Shown here in pieces: positions 18,901-27,387 of a stretch of DNA of 64,000 nucleotides. The stretch is taken from positions 2,294,001-2,358,000 of the forward strand of contig NZ_CP032514.1 in NCBI RefSeq assembly GCF_003606385.1, written 5' to 3'. The translations under genes and the position numbers were made by a program. A model generated the notes under the pieces. The model was given only the letters and a program-made list of their open reading frames with translations, did not search any database and had not been told where the DNA came from. This DNA comes from Actinomyces lilanjuaniae (GTDB lineage Bacteria; Actinomycetota; Actinomycetes; Actinomycetales; Actinomycetaceae). Every line of letters starts with the position of its first letter. Position 1 is the stretch's first letter.

Positions 18901-19928
18901 GCGACCCGACGCTCCCGAAAGGAGCGCTCAGGGGCAGGATCCGGCAGGTCGGTGACCGGAGCGTCACTCTCCCGGCGAACGGCCTGCCGAGCGGGCCGCA
19001 GGCCAAGGTAGGAGGCACGACGATGACGCAGGACGGCCTGGGGCTCGACGACAACCCGGTAGCCGCACAGTCGGGCAGCACGCGACAGCTCCAGACCGTC
19101 CCCGAAAGGTCCCAGCCACGGTGCGATGCCACCGACCTCGTCCCACACGGTACGCGCTACCAGGGCACCGGCTGTCCCCACCGCGAGTACGTCGCTGCGG
19201 TCGTCGTACTGGCCCTGGTCCACCTCACCGGGGACAATGGCGTTGTCCCTGCGCGCCGAGGCCGTCGTGCCCAGCCCGACCTCCAGAAGCTGGTCGGGAT
19301 GGTCCCAGGAGACCTGCTTGGGGCCGACGACACCCACGGACCGCGCGTTGGCCGCCGCCGCCAGCAGCGCGCGCAGGCAGCCTGGCTGCGGTGCGGAGTC
19401 GTCATGAAGCAGCCACAGCCACAGCCTTCGTGACTGCTGCTCCTCGGGATCAGGGACGATCAGACGTCGCTCCTGCCGGGTCACCGGGGACAGCGCCCCG
19501 ACGACCGGGTCAGGAGCCACCCCTCCGGAGTGCGCCCCCTCAGGCACGTCCCGGCTCCCACCGGATCGACCACGGCGACGCCCCCCTGAGGCCACGAGGT
19601 CGGTATAGGCGGCAAGCCCCGAGGCGATCGCGGCTCCGAAGGTAGCCACCTCCCCGGCACGTACGATGCGCACCGCGCTGGAGGCATCAAGCCCGCAGGC
19701 CTCCACGACCTCCTCAATCGGCGTGCCGTCCCCCAGCCCGTTAGCCCGAGAGGCGACGTCAACAACAAGGACGATCTCCGCCTGACGCACCTGGGACGCC
19801 AGGCCGCTGAGCGTCTCAGCCAGAAACGGGGTGTTCCCGGCCGTCACGACGACGGCCAGGACACCCGCGTCAGCCTCCGGCTGCGACCTGTCCCTCGCGG
19901 TCCCGTCGTCAGGGCCCGCTGGCGTCAT
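15987..19928 (-). CDS. Large family 2 glycosyltransferase with polytopic membrane C-terminus
   Basis: A 1313-aa protein. Residues about 20-310 form a GT-A fold (VLAVVVTAGNTPFLAETLSG; LWLWLLHDDSAPQPGCLRAL, with the metal-binding DD). Beyond ~370 there are many membrane helices and a large extracytoplasmic part near the C-terminus ending with a helix at GIWGAWVVTAVAALPL. An unusual hydrophilic, Asp/Glu/Gln/Ser-rich insert of ~120 residues (about 640-763; 17640-18010) interrupts the membrane region. It starts at the ATGA overlap with whiB and ends with a GTGA overlap with DUF5719. The substrate is unknown; cell-envelope glycan synthesis is likely. Confidence 0.88.
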   Translation of the reverse strand: MTPAGPDDGTARDRSQPEADAGVLAVVVTAGNTPFLAETLSGLASQVRQAEIVLVVDVASRANGLGDGTPIEEVVEACGLDASSAVRIVRAGEVATFGAAIASGLAAYTDLVASGGRRRGRSGGSRDVPEGAHSGGVAPDPVVGALSPVTRQERRLIVPDPEEQQSRRLWLWLLHDDSAPQPGCLRALLAAAANARSVGVVGPKQVSWDHPDQLLEVGLGTTASARRDNAIVPGEVDQGQYDDRSDVLAVGTAGALVARTVWDEVGGIAPWLGPFGDGLELSRAARLCGYRVVVEPQAVLRHRRASYLGLRPARQAVRRESDAPVTDLPDPAPERSFRERRVAQLTNWGAFSSRPVVLLLGWFLLLGLARGLWRLVSKVPALARDEVAAACEVLRHAGRIRTGRRRLSRYAQVPRSALGRLYVPASRIRAARRDQVRQERERSARSRAPSELEVRELAALARTRRRVLVALVLPVLVVTAAGLSGVVLTRSVSGGASAFLSTSWREMWETAWAAWIPSGDGYPGGPSPLLAVMALPMALGGLVGVDGDVGVHALLLAAVPLAALGAWFAAGTVTRRVGLRWAAGLVWALTPNLLTAVGQGRLTAVLVHLALPWMLLAVARALGADRRDVVVSGLVGAHLLTDRERQELDLFSQERVEDLAHLDQDAPGEDLQPVVDPVAGSGMPEDVQDGRHQDGQEQESAQGSEAGREDSQEGDRGSQDSPGSQDEDGTGVQDHPPAQDLNPSGPDTEGAVGGVAGTSSHRVPMPVRYGPGSAAAAATAGLLASVVVAASAATAPLLLLVIGVLALRSSRGYRLLLTLVPLVLTAAPAWWRAWQVGSTTTWSQGLRLLLTDTGVPTAVGSPSGVDLLLGSPTDLDLVLADGALALVGKILLAVVPAAALASLLVSGRQGARARTGVLLALGGLALAALSSRTVTAVGTSPGEDTSVLVTGWAGAGLSVALAGFVLAGLVAGDACLALLDADAVLRAGARGWRPWVVAVLCLVVAAGPLTAGAAWAWRARAGSEQAVALRSAGQQVPLIAAQLQSSGTQGRVLHLAASPAGLQVTIWRHAGTQVTDVLPEVLSAQLRTRVPDVWDHGLVAAEGALPDDVPMVLGDDADLALADLVARAVSGQDEEAAAELAAHGIAVVVLAETPGDELTAETRSGLASTPGLDQLAQTASGTAWRVAPQQGQEASRLTVVDADGRSVPLSSDGGEVAASARLPRGQDGRTLVLAERASSSWSASLDGTPLEPTTLPGEGGEWRQAFVLPADEGILEITYRGGLVPTLLTYGIWGAWVVTAVAALPLRRGRETV

Positions 19929-20245
19929 ACCGCGCGACGCTTGAGCTTGCGGCGTTCACGCTCAGACAGTCCGCCCCAGATACCAAAGCGCTCGTCGTTG
20001 GCGAGAGCGTACTCAAGACACTCCTCACGCACCTCACAGGTCGCACAGACGCGCTTGGCCTCACGGGTGGAGCCGCCCTTCTCGGGGAAGAAGGCCTCAG
20101 GGTCCGTCTGGGCGCACAGAGCACGCTCCTGCCACGCCAGGGGACCCTCATCAAGATCATCACCACCGCCGAAAAGGAACAGCAACGCCTCGGTGTCAGG
20201 CTCCTCTGGGCGCGTCAGTGGCCCGTCGCCGAGGATGTTCCACAT
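19925..20245 (-). CDS. WhiB-family iron-sulfur transcription regulator (WhiB2-like)
   Basis: A 106-aa WhiB protein. Four cysteines (ALCAQTD, VCATC and EEC) would hold a 4Fe-4S cluster. GIWGGLSERERRKLKRR supplies the conserved glycine turn and the basic DNA-binding tail. The closest relatives by context are WhiB2/WhmD proteins, which control septation and division. The RBS AGGGAGG lies a few bases before the ATG, and a good promoter lies just upstream. The stop overlaps the start of the large glycosyltransferase (ATGA), so this regulator is the first gene of the whiB-GT-DUF5719 operon. Confidence 0.95.
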   Translation of the reverse strand: MWNILGDGPLTRPEEPDTEALLFLFGGGDDLDEGPLAWQERALCAQTDPEAFFPEKGGSTREAKRVCATCEVREECLEYALANDERFGIWGGLSERERRKLKRRAV

Positions 20246-20283
20246 ATTCGGCCTCCCTTCAACTTACTTGCTTGCCAGTAAGA

Positions 20284-20313
20284 ATTACATGCGCGCCGGA
20301 CCGGGCGAGTCAA
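20284..20313 (-). promoter_or_regulatory. Sigma-70-type promoter of the whiB operon
   Basis: Read on the minus strand, TTGACT (20313-20308) is separated by 18 bp from TGTAAT (20289-20284). These match the -35 and -10 consensus at 5 of 6 positions each, an unusually good match for this GC content. Transcription would begin near 20277, about 30 bases before the whiB start codon at 20245, with the RBS in between. Confidence 0.65.
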
Positions 20314-20582
20314 GCCCGAGAAGGAAACTACACCCTCTCGTGACCATCGACACCGCTCGTTGACAATCCGCGAACCGCCTCGCACTGCGGGTACTATATG
20401 GCGACTTCCTACAAGACACCTGAGAAGAGACCAGGGCTACGCTGACAGTACCTTCGTACCAAGTTTCTGGCGGAATCGCGGGCAGTGGCGCAGCCCGCGG
20501 CACTGCCTCACCGCGCCGCGATACCGTGATAATATCCCACAACCGCGCCACCACCTCAGTAGGTCTGACTCAATTCTCCAAC
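20314..20582 (+). promoter_or_regulatory. Upstream region of the TIGR03089 gene with a candidate -10
   Basis: This is the rest of the 337-bp whiB/TIGR03089 divergent region, clearly more AT-rich than the surrounding DNA. GATAAT at 20528-20533 matches the -10 consensus at 5 of 6 positions and lies about 50 bases before the ATG at 20583. No convincing -35 sits 16-18 bp upstream of it. A perfect TTGACA at 20360-20365 has no -10 at proper spacing. No gene was seen here. Confidence 0.35.
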
Positions 20583-21368
20583 ATGTATACGCAACTTCTT
20601 GAGACCCTTCCCGCCGCCCACGACTCAGACCGGCCGTGGCTGGTTTGTTATGGCCTTGACCAGCGAATCGAGCTCACCGGGCGCGTGCTGTCTATGTGGC
20701 ACGCCAAGGTGGCGGGACTGATTACTAATGAGGTGTTTTCCGGAGATGGAATTCACATAGGAACCGGGGTGCACTGGCGAGGGGTGATATGGGCCTGTGG
20801 AGCGTGGCTCGCGGGTCAGCACGTCCTGGTCGGCACAGCGGACACAGTCCGGGCAGCGGGCCTGTCGCCAGGCCTCAGCGTTGCCCTGGATGATGAGCAG
20901 CTGTGCCCCGACGCTGAGGTCCAGGTGCTGGCACCGCCCCAGTCACTGGCGCTGCGGTGGCCCGCACAGCTGCCACCACTGGTGCTCGACGGCGCCGCCG
21001 ACCTCATGGCCTACCCGGACCACTACGCCCCGGTCTCCGAGGCGAGCACCTCATCCGTGCCCCTGACTGAGCTGGACCGACAGGGCAGACACACCTACTG
21101 GTCTGAGGACGACCTCCTGGGTGCCCTCTACCACCCGGGCAGCCGCCCTGCCGGGGACAGAGTCGGCGCTCAGGCGCCAGGTCCAGAAGCGACAGCACGG
21201 TCTGCTGAGGGTCAGCAGGCCGTGCTGGTACACGAGAACGGCCTGGCACCGGCACTGCGCGGCGTCCTGACCACCTGGCGAGCAGGTCGCACGGCAGTGC
21301 TGCTCATGGAAGGAGCGGGAGAGGACGTCGCGCAAGCAGCCGCACGCCAGGAGGGGGCGACCTGGTAG
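20583..21368 (+). CDS. TIGR03089 family protein
   Basis: A 261-aa actinobacterial protein with the family's features: an N-terminal RPWLVCYGLDQRIELTGRVL segment like the start of an AMP-binding (acyl-adenylate) enzyme, then WRGVIWACGAWLAGQHVLVG. It lacks most of the adenylation motifs, so it is probably not an active ligase. Homologues usually lie near mannose and rhamnose nucleotide-sugar genes, as here, where manA is convergent 10 bp downstream. I chose the ATG at 20583 over the longer reading from 20526 because it precedes the conserved part. The function is unknown. Confidence 0.8.
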   Translation: MYTQLLETLPAAHDSDRPWLVCYGLDQRIELTGRVLSMWHAKVAGLITNEVFSGDGIHIGTGVHWRGVIWACGAWLAGQHVLVGTADTVRAAGLSPGLSVALDDEQLCPDAEVQVLAPPQSLALRWPAQLPPLVLDGAADLMAYPDHYAPVSEASTSSVPLTELDRQGRHTYWSEDDLLGALYHPGSRPAGDRVGAQAPGPEATARSAEGQQAVLVHENGLAPALRGVLTTWRAGRTAVLLMEGAGEDVAQAAARQEGATW

Positions 21369-21378
21369 GCCGCAAGGG

Positions 21379-22569
21379 TCAGGGGACGTCCGCCTGGACC
21401 AAGGTCCCCTCTCCTTCCACCGAGAGGGTCCGCTCGTCGGCACCGACGAAGACAGCCTGTCCACGGGCGAGCCCCAGCTGTCCCGCTGCCGTTGTCAGTG
21501 TCGTGGAGCCCTGGACCGCCAGCACGACCCGCGGTCCCCGACCAGGTATCTGAAGGCGACCGTCTGCTGGCACGACAGAGGTGACCATGAGCTCGAAGTC
21601 GTCCACGGGAGCGTAGTAGGCGCGGGTCGCGCGCGACAGGTACTCGGGAGCGGGGCGTACTGGCGGTGCAGCCACGTAGCTCACGCAGGCCAGGACCCCG
21701 GCGACGTCCACGTGCTTGGCAGTCAGACCAGCCCGCAGCACGTTGTCGGAGGAGGCCATGACCTCCACCCCCAGGCCGCTGACATAGGCGTGGACGCTGC
21801 CCGCAGGGACGAACAGCGCCTCCCCGGGCTGAAGAGTCACAGGGTTGAGCAGGAGCGCCGCAGCGATACCCGGGTCACCCGGAAAGCTGCGGGACATCTC
21901 CAGCACGTTAGAGTCCACCCTGGGGGACGGGGAGGCTCCGGCCTCTACCCGCTCGGAGATCTCCTCGACAAGAGCAGCGACCGCCTCTTCCTGGGGCCGA
22001 GTACCGGCCGAGACCAGGTCCGTAAAGACCTGGCGGATGCCGAAGCGGGTGGGATTGAGCCTCAGCGTGCGCCGCATGCGCCGCGCCAAGGGGCTGTCCA
22101 GGTCGGCAAGGACCTCAGCGGCACGCCGAGGCGCCCGAAACCCTGCCACCGCCTCAAACTGCGTCAGCGCCAGCACCATCTCCGGCTTGTGGTTGGGGTC
22201 CTTGTAGTTACGATCCGGACTGTCCATTGCCACGCCAGCCTCCTCCTCCAGGGCGTAGCCCTCAGCCGCCTGCTCCTGGCTCGGGTGGACCTGGAGGGAC
22301 AGGACCCGGGCCGGGGCGATGAGCTTGACGAGGAAAGGCAGCTGGGCGCCGAACCTGCGGATGACGTCATCACCCAGCAGCCGGACGGGCTCACGCCCGA
22401 GGACCTCTGCCAGGGGGTGTCCTCCTGCCACCAGCGTCGGTCCCGCCGCGTGGGCGCCGTACCACGCCTCAGCCCAGGGACAGCCGTCAGAGGGCACACC
22501 GAGCAACCTGGGAATGGCTGTGGCAGAGCCCCAGCCATAACGCTGCCGGGCAGCCTCGAGACGCATCAT
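21379..22569 (-). CDS. manA: Mannose-6-phosphate isomerase, class I
   Basis: A 396-aa type I phosphomannose isomerase, a zinc enzyme that converts fructose-6-phosphate and mannose-6-phosphate, feeding GDP-mannose synthesis. RLEAARQRYGWGS is the usual N-terminus. LSLQVHPSQEQAAEGYALEE carries the zinc-binding Gln-x-His, and ALFVPAGSVHAYVSGLGVEV with SSDNVLRAGLTAKHVD is the conserved C-terminal cupin part. The ATG at 22569 is preferred; a GTG at 22578 adds three residues. It is convergent with the TIGR03089 gene and divergent from rmlA. Confidence 0.94.
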   Translation of the reverse strand: MMRLEAARQRYGWGSATAIPRLLGVPSDGCPWAEAWYGAHAAGPTLVAGGHPLAEVLGREPVRLLGDDVIRRFGAQLPFLVKLIAPARVLSLQVHPSQEQAAEGYALEEEAGVAMDSPDRNYKDPNHKPEMVLALTQFEAVAGFRAPRRAAEVLADLDSPLARRMRRTLRLNPTRFGIRQVFTDLVSAGTRPQEEAVAALVEEISERVEAGASPSPRVDSNVLEMSRSFPGDPGIAAALLLNPVTLQPGEALFVPAGSVHAYVSGLGVEVMASSDNVLRAGLTAKHVDVAGVLACVSYVAAPPVRPAPEYLSRATRAYYAPVDDFELMVTSVVPADGRLQIPGRGPRVVLAVQGSTTLTTAAGQLGLARGQAVFVGADERTLSVEGEGTLVQADVP

Positions 22570-22763
22570 AGGGGGCACCGTACCGGCGGCAGCGCACAGC
22601 TGGCTACACGACGTCCTTGCGACGCCTCACAGGCCGGGGCCAGCCGGAGCTCCCGGTGTGCTGCGTGGTCGCAGCCGCACGCACCCGTACCTGATCCGCA
22701 ACGTCCACGACAAATCAGCCCCGTCGCCCCGCCAACTCGTGCTCGGTAGGTCAGACTACGTGC

Positions 22764-23639
22764 ATGCGAGGCATCATCCTGGCCGGAGGCTCCGGTACAC
22801 GACTCAACCCGATCACCCTGGGCACCTCCAAGCAGCTGGTTCCGGTCTACGACAAGCCGATGATCTACTACCCGCTGAGCACCCTCATGCTTGCGGGCAT
22901 CCAGGACGTGCTTGTCATCACAACACCTCACGACGCCCCCGGTTTCCACCGCCTGCTGGGTGACGGCTCACAACTAGGCGTCAGCCTCTCCTACACGGTG
23001 CAGGAGGTTCCCAACGGGCTGGCACAGGCCTTCGTCCTGGGAGCAGAGTTCATCGGCGAGGACAGCGCCGCACTGGTCCTGGGTGACAACATCTTCTACG
23101 GCCCAGGCATGGGGACCCAGCTGCGTCGCCACACCAGCCCGGAGGGCGGGGTCGTCTACGCCTACCAGGTAGCCGACCCCTCCGCCTATGGCGTCGTGGA
23201 GTTCGACCAGGACCTCAGAGCACTGTCCATCGAGGAGAAGCCACCGCACCCGAAGTCGGACTACGCCGTGCCCGGACTGTACTTCTACGACAACGACGTG
23301 GTGGAGATCGCACGCAGCCTCAGGCCCTCGGCACGCGGAGAGTACGAGATCACCGACATCAACCGCACCTACCTCGAGGCCGGTCGTCTCAGCGTCGAGG
23401 TCCTGCCACGGGGCACAGCGTGGCTGGACACCGGGACCTTTGACTCCCTGGCAGACGCCACGGCCTTCGTACGCACTGTCGAGGCGCGCCAGGGAATGAA
23501 GGTCGGCGCCCCTGAGGAGGTCGCCTGGCGCATGGGCTTTATCGATGACGAGGGGCTGCGCCAACGTGCTGAGCCGCTGGTGAAGTCCGGCTACGGGCAG
23601 TACCTGCTGGACCTGCTGGAGCGTGAGCGTCGCGGCTAG
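22764..23639 (+). CDS. rmlA: Glucose-1-phosphate thymidylyltransferase
   Basis: A 291-aa RmlA, the first enzyme of dTDP-L-rhamnose synthesis (glucose-1-phosphate + dTTP to dTDP-glucose). The nucleotide-binding start is [20 protein letters not shown], followed by [30 protein letters not shown] carries the metal-binding Asp, and [16 protein letters not shown] and [13 protein letters not shown] are the sugar-binding segments. The length is normal. It is convergent with rmlCD; rmlB lies about 22 kb away at 45.8 kb. Confidence 0.97.
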   Translation: MRGIILAGGSGTRLNPITLGTSKQLVPVYDKPMIYYPLSTLMLAGIQDVLVITTPHDAPGFHRLLGDGSQLGVSLSYTVQEVPNGLAQAFVLGAEFIGEDSAALVLGDNIFYGPGMGTQLRRHTSPEGGVVYAYQVADPSAYGVVEFDQDLRALSIEEKPPHPKSDYAVPGLYFYDNDVVEIARSLRPSARGEYEITDINRTYLEAGRLSVEVLPRGTAWLDTGTFDSLADATAFVRTVEARQGMKVGAPEEVAWRMGFIDDEGLRQRAEPLVKSGYGQYLLDLLERERRG

Positions 23640-23769
23640 GCGCAGAGGCCGCGACGGCTACGCCAGCACCGGAGCGCACCTGCGGCAGATATACGGCAGG
23701 CACTCATGCGGCAGGTACTCAGACCTGCACACCACAAAGCCAGAAAAGCCAGAGCAGGCCTACCCAGGC

Positions 23770-25296
23770 CTACAGGGACCGGACGTAGTCCTCCAGGCGC
23801 TGCATCGAGTCGGCGGGGACAAAGCCTGTTGACTCGATCTTGGTCAGGTCCAGTACGGACACGAGGGGGCGAGGTGCCACGTCCTGGTCCGCGAAGTACT
23901 CCTCCGTGGTCACCGGGGTGACCTCCTGGGCGCTGTGCCCGGTCAGCTCGTAGACCCTCCTGGCCACGTCAGCCCAGGAGACCACCGCCCCCTCGCCAGA
24001 GAGGTTGTAGGTCCCGTAGGGTGCCCCCGTCTCCAGGAGGTGGATGATGCCCGCCGCCAGGTCGGTGGTGAAGGTCAGGCGTCCTACCTGGTCGGCCACG
24101 ACCTTAGGCTGCACCCCCTGGGCGGCCAGCCGGGCCATCGTGCGCACGAAGTTGCCACCCTCACCCACCACCCAGGAGGTACGCACCAGGTAGTGGCGCG
24201 TGGTGGCAGCCACGGCAGCGTCACCGCCGGCCTTGGACTGCCCGTAGACGCCCAGGGGGCTGGCAGGCTCGTCCTCTGCGTGGACCTGGGCCGTCCCGTC
24301 AAAGACGTACTCGCTGGAGACGTGCACCAGTACCAGCCCGTGAGCGGTGGCGGCCCTGGCCAGGTTGGCCGGACCGGTGGCGTTGGCCCTCCAGGACTGC
24401 CTACGCCCCTCAGAGGTCTCGGCGCCGTCCACGTTCGTCCACGCCGCAGCATTGACGACGACGTCGTAGTCACCCCACGGGAAGCCCTCCAGGGCAGAGG
24501 CGTCAGAGATGTCCACCTCGGGAAGGTCCACGCCCGTGGCCTCGTACCCGGCCTCAGGCAGCTGACGCATGAGCTCACGACCGAGCTGGCCGTGCGCACC
24601 GGTCACCAGGACCCGACGACCCTGCCTGCTCCCGCCGTGAGGACCGGAGACGTGCGGCTCGTCCCCGGGTGCCGTGGCACCGTCGCTGTGCGCACCACGG
24701 GTGAGGGGAGCGGCTCCTGGCAGCGACGCCCCCGGCGCCGGAAAGGGAGACACCTCCTCCAGCGGCGGGTGCGAGCGGTCCTTGTCCGACAGCACCGCCT
24801 TCTCCAAGGGGATCGGCCAGGGAACGGCCACCGAGCTGTCGGCAAGGTTGAGGAAGGTGTAGCGGGCGTCGGGCAGCCAGTGGTCGTTGACCAGGTAGGT
24901 GTAGGCGGTGGCAGGCTCCAGGGTCTGGTAGGCGTTGCCGACGCCGCGAGGCACGTAGACCGCCACGGAGGGATCGATCTCACAGGTGTAGAGCGTCCCA
25001 AAGGTCGGCCCCTCACGCAGGTCCACCCAGGCCCCGAAGACGCGTCCTGAGGCCACCGAGACGTACTTGTCCCACGGCTCCGCGTGGATACCCCGGGTCA
25101 CCCCCACTTCGTGGTTGAAGGAGATGTTGTTCTGCACCGGGCCAAAGTCCGGCAGCCCCAGGGCAAGCATCTTCTCACGCTGCCAGTTCTCCTTGAACCA
25201 GCCTCTGTTGTCCCCGTGCACAGGCAGGTCTATCCGCAGGAAACCAGGAATCGGTGTGGTCTCGACCCGCAGGGGCCTGGAGGTCTCAGAAGTCAT
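23770..25296 (-). CDS. rmlCD: Bifunctional dTDP-4-dehydrorhamnose 3,5-epimerase / reductase
   Basis: A 508-aa fusion catalysing the last two steps of dTDP-L-rhamnose synthesis. Residues about 1-190 are RmlC, with the catalytic His in VTRGIHAEPWDKYVS and the cupin core AVYVPRGVGNAYQTLEP. A ~40-residue linker follows. Residues about 228-508 are RmlD, with the NADPH-binding VLVTGAHGQLGRELM, SSEYVFDGT and the YGQSKAGGD catalytic Tyr-Lys. The same order of fusion is known in other actinobacteria. The ATG is preceded by a weak GATAGGTGAG ribosome site. Confidence 0.95.
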   Translation of the reverse strand: MTSETSRPLRVETTPIPGFLRIDLPVHGDNRGWFKENWQREKMLALGLPDFGPVQNNISFNHEVGVTRGIHAEPWDKYVSVASGRVFGAWVDLREGPTFGTLYTCEIDPSVAVYVPRGVGNAYQTLEPATAYTYLVNDHWLPDARYTFLNLADSSVAVPWPIPLEKAVLSDKDRSHPPLEEVSPFPAPGASLPGAAPLTRGAHSDGATAPGDEPHVSGPHGGSRQGRRVLVTGAHGQLGRELMRQLPEAGYEATGVDLPEVDISDASALEGFPWGDYDVVVNAAAWTNVDGAETSEGRRQSWRANATGPANLARAATAHGLVLVHVSSEYVFDGTAQVHAEDEPASPLGVYGQSKAGGDAAVAATTRHYLVRTSWVVGEGGNFVRTMARLAAQGVQPKVVADQVGRLTFTTDLAAGIIHLLETGAPYGTYNLSGEGAVVSWADVARRVYELTGHSAQEVTPVTTEEYFADQDVAPRPLVSVLDLTKIESTGFVPADSMQRLEDYVRSL

Positions 25297-25433
25297 GGGC
25301 TCACCTATCTGGAGAAGTCGCAGTCCGGAGGAGTCAGGATACGCAGGAGAAGTATGTCGTAGAGCGGCCCCGTGCCGTCGGGTCGACGTCCCGGGGACGC
25401 CCGGGCCGTCCCCGCACTACCGAGGCACCGGGG

Positions 25434-26846
25434 TCAGCCCCAGTACTCGATGTGGGGGTCCGTAGCCGTCAGCGGGTACCAGCCCTCCACAGCCGCCCTC
25501 TCCTCCGGGAGGATCTGGGGACGGCGGGTCGAGGACTCGCGGTGGACCATTCTCACACTGTTGACGCACACGACGCTGCCGCCCCGGGCCACCATGCGCA
25601 GGCACAGGTCGATGTCGTTGAAGTTCAGCGGTAGCCTCTCGTCCATGCCGCCCACGGCCTCAAAGTCCTCGCGGCGGCACATGAGGCAGGCGCCGGTCAC
25701 CGCCAGGTACTCCACGTCCGCCTGGGCCATGGGATGGGAGGTCCTGTCCTCTTCGAAGACCCGAGGATGCATCGGCAGCTCCCCGGGGGGACACACCACT
25801 CCAAGGTGCTGGATCCTGCCGTCTCCCAGCAGCAGGCGGGCGCCGACCACGGCGGTGCCCGGACGTTCCAGGACCCCCAGCATCTGGTCCAGCCAGCCGC
25901 CGTGGCACGGCTCGACGTCGTCGTTGAGCAGAAGGAGGACATCCCCGCGCGAGGCAGCAGCACCAGCGTTGACAGCCGCGGAGAAGCTGAAGGGTCCCCG
26001 GGTGGTCACGACCCGCAGCGTCCCCGGCCACAGGCTCCGGCAGCGTTCCACCGACCGGGAGTCGGCCTGGTCATCCACGACCAGGACCACCTCGCAGCGC
26101 TGGGGGCCGACAGTGACCAGGACCCCCGTCAACAGGCACTCCACGAGTGTGCGTACGGTACCGTCCTCCAGCTCGCGACGGGAAAAGGCGGTCGGGACGA
26201 TGACAGAGACCAGGCTGGCCTCCGTTGTGCGGGCACGTACCTGCGGCATACCTGTCGGACCCGCGCTGGCCACCTCGGCGCTCCTGCCTGTGCGGGCGAG
26301 GTGGGCCTGGACGCTAGTGACCCGGTCTGCCAGGCCCCCGGCACGCACCGGGGTGGCCTGGTTGACCGCCACGACCGGGCAGTGGTCGGCACCAGCCGCC
26401 GCGTCAACCAGACGCAGCTGCATGTCCCACTCACTGAGCGGCTCCTGAAGGGCGGTGGACACCACCTGGGCCAGCACCGGGGCCTCCACCAGCATGAGGC
26501 GCCCAGTGTAGGGGAACTGCTCGAACAGGGTCGGGGACCAGCGCTGGCAACGACGGATCTGGCCGTCCTCGATCCGGTCGGCGGTCACCAGGCGGACCCG
26601 GCGCGCCCGGGCGAACTCCTCCAGAGCGCGCAGCGCGCCCGGCTCAAGCGTGTCACCAGCACGCAGCAGCAGGGCGTAGTCGGTCTCTACCTGGTCCGCA
26701 CGCTCCCACCACGACCCCACGAGCAGGCGGTCCCCGTCGGAGGCGACCTGACGAAAGCTCTCCACGGTCGCCCCGGTGGGGCCTTCCGGCTTCTCCCGCC
26801 TTGCGTCCCAGACACCGTCGGCGACAATGACGGTGACACCACCCAT
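25434..26846 (-). CDS. Glycosyltransferase family 2
   Basis: A 470-aa protein. The first ~190 residues resemble an N-terminal GT2-like region with few catalytic residues. From about 215, LVSVIVPTAFSRRELED starts a GT-A domain with VVLVVDDQADSRS and the DxD-like GDVLLLLNDDVEPCHGGWLD. LAVTGACLMCRREDFEAVGGM and NFNDIDLCLRMVARG (the catalytic-base region) follow. It fits rhamnosyl- or galactosyltransferases of surface glycans. It starts 4 bp after the coiled-coil gene, so the two are probably co-transcribed. The substrate is unknown. Confidence 0.88.
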   Translation of the reverse strand: MGGVTVIVADGVWDARREKPEGPTGATVESFRQVASDGDRLLVGSWWERADQVETDYALLLRAGDTLEPGALRALEEFARARRVRLVTADRIEDGQIRRCQRWSPTLFEQFPYTGRLMLVEAPVLAQVVSTALQEPLSEWDMQLRLVDAAAGADHCPVVAVNQATPVRAGGLADRVTSVQAHLARTGRSAEVASAGPTGMPQVRARTTEASLVSVIVPTAFSRRELEDGTVRTLVECLLTGVLVTVGPQRCEVVLVVDDQADSRSVERCRSLWPGTLRVVTTRGPFSFSAAVNAGAAASRGDVLLLLNDDVEPCHGGWLDQMLGVLERPGTAVVGARLLLGDGRIQHLGVVCPPGELPMHPRVFEEDRTSHPMAQADVEYLAVTGACLMCRREDFEAVGGMDERLPLNFNDIDLCLRMVARGGSVVCVNSVRMVHRESSTRRPQILPEERAAVEGWYPLTATDPHIEYWG

Positions 26847-26850
26847 GACC

Positions 26851-27267
26851 TCAGCCTCTCAACCGACGTAGAAGCGCCGCAGCGCGCCTTCTCAGGCCGC
26901 CCAGGGGCAGCCTCCTCAGCGTCCGCGGGGCGGCGATCGCCCGCACGGCGCTGACTGCGGCGGGCTGACGGGCCTCCAGGCGGGCGCGCGCCTGAGTCAG
27001 GCGCTCCTCGTTCTCCTGGATACGGGCAGCCTGGTCCTCAATGATCCCGGCGCGCACCACGGCCGCAGCCTGGAGGGAGACCACCTGGGCACGCAGCTCG
27101 TCGCACCGCCTCTCCAGCGCCTCCAGCGCCCTGGCGGGAGGGGCGGCCTCTGTCACACCGTCAGCACCGTCACCGCTCAGCACGCTGTCCGCCTCCTCCA
27201 CGGCGCCCGGGGAGTCCTGCAGGCCGAGGGGACGCCGGGCGGGCACGTCCACGTCGCTGTCGCTCAT
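26851..27267 (-). CDS. Small coiled-coil protein of unknown function
   Basis: A 138-aa protein starting MSDSDVDV. An acidic, disordered first half is followed by a heptad-rich segment, ALEALERRCDELRAQVVSLQ and QEENEERL-like repeats, about residues 65-105. The tail is strongly basic (LRRLPLGGLRRRAAALLRRL). I do not recognise the family. It lies 4 bp upstream of a glycosyltransferase, suggesting a scaffold or partner, and the basic tail could bind membranes. A longer frame extends to 27774 but overlaps the divergent glycosyltransferase and is not protein-like. Confidence 0.65.
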   Translation of the reverse strand: MSDSDVDVPARRPLGLQDSPGAVEEADSVLSGDGADGVTEAAPPARALEALERRCDELRAQVVSLQAAAVVRAGIIEDQAARIQENEERLTQARARLEARQPAAVSAVRAIAAPRTLRRLPLGGLRRRAAALLRRLRG

Positions 27268-27387
27268 GGTCCCAGCATAGGGCCACAGGCAGAGGAGGAG
27301 CCCGGCACAGACACCCGGAGAGGCGCTCAGAGGTGCCCCAGGAGCGTGGACCAGCAGGCGGGTACAGGTACCGGTAGCATCGGCCTC

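Noticed and set aside
20360..20397. Promoter TTGACA with TACTAT
   Set aside because: The spacing is 26 bp, too long for a sigma-70 promoter.
23935..25050. Plus-strand frame opposite rmlCD
   Set aside because: Gly/His/Arg-rich shadow of a clear enzyme gene.
25734..26954. Plus-strand frames opposite the GT2 gene at 25.4-26.8 kb
   Set aside because: Composition is not protein-like and the opposite strand has clear glycosyltransferase motifs.
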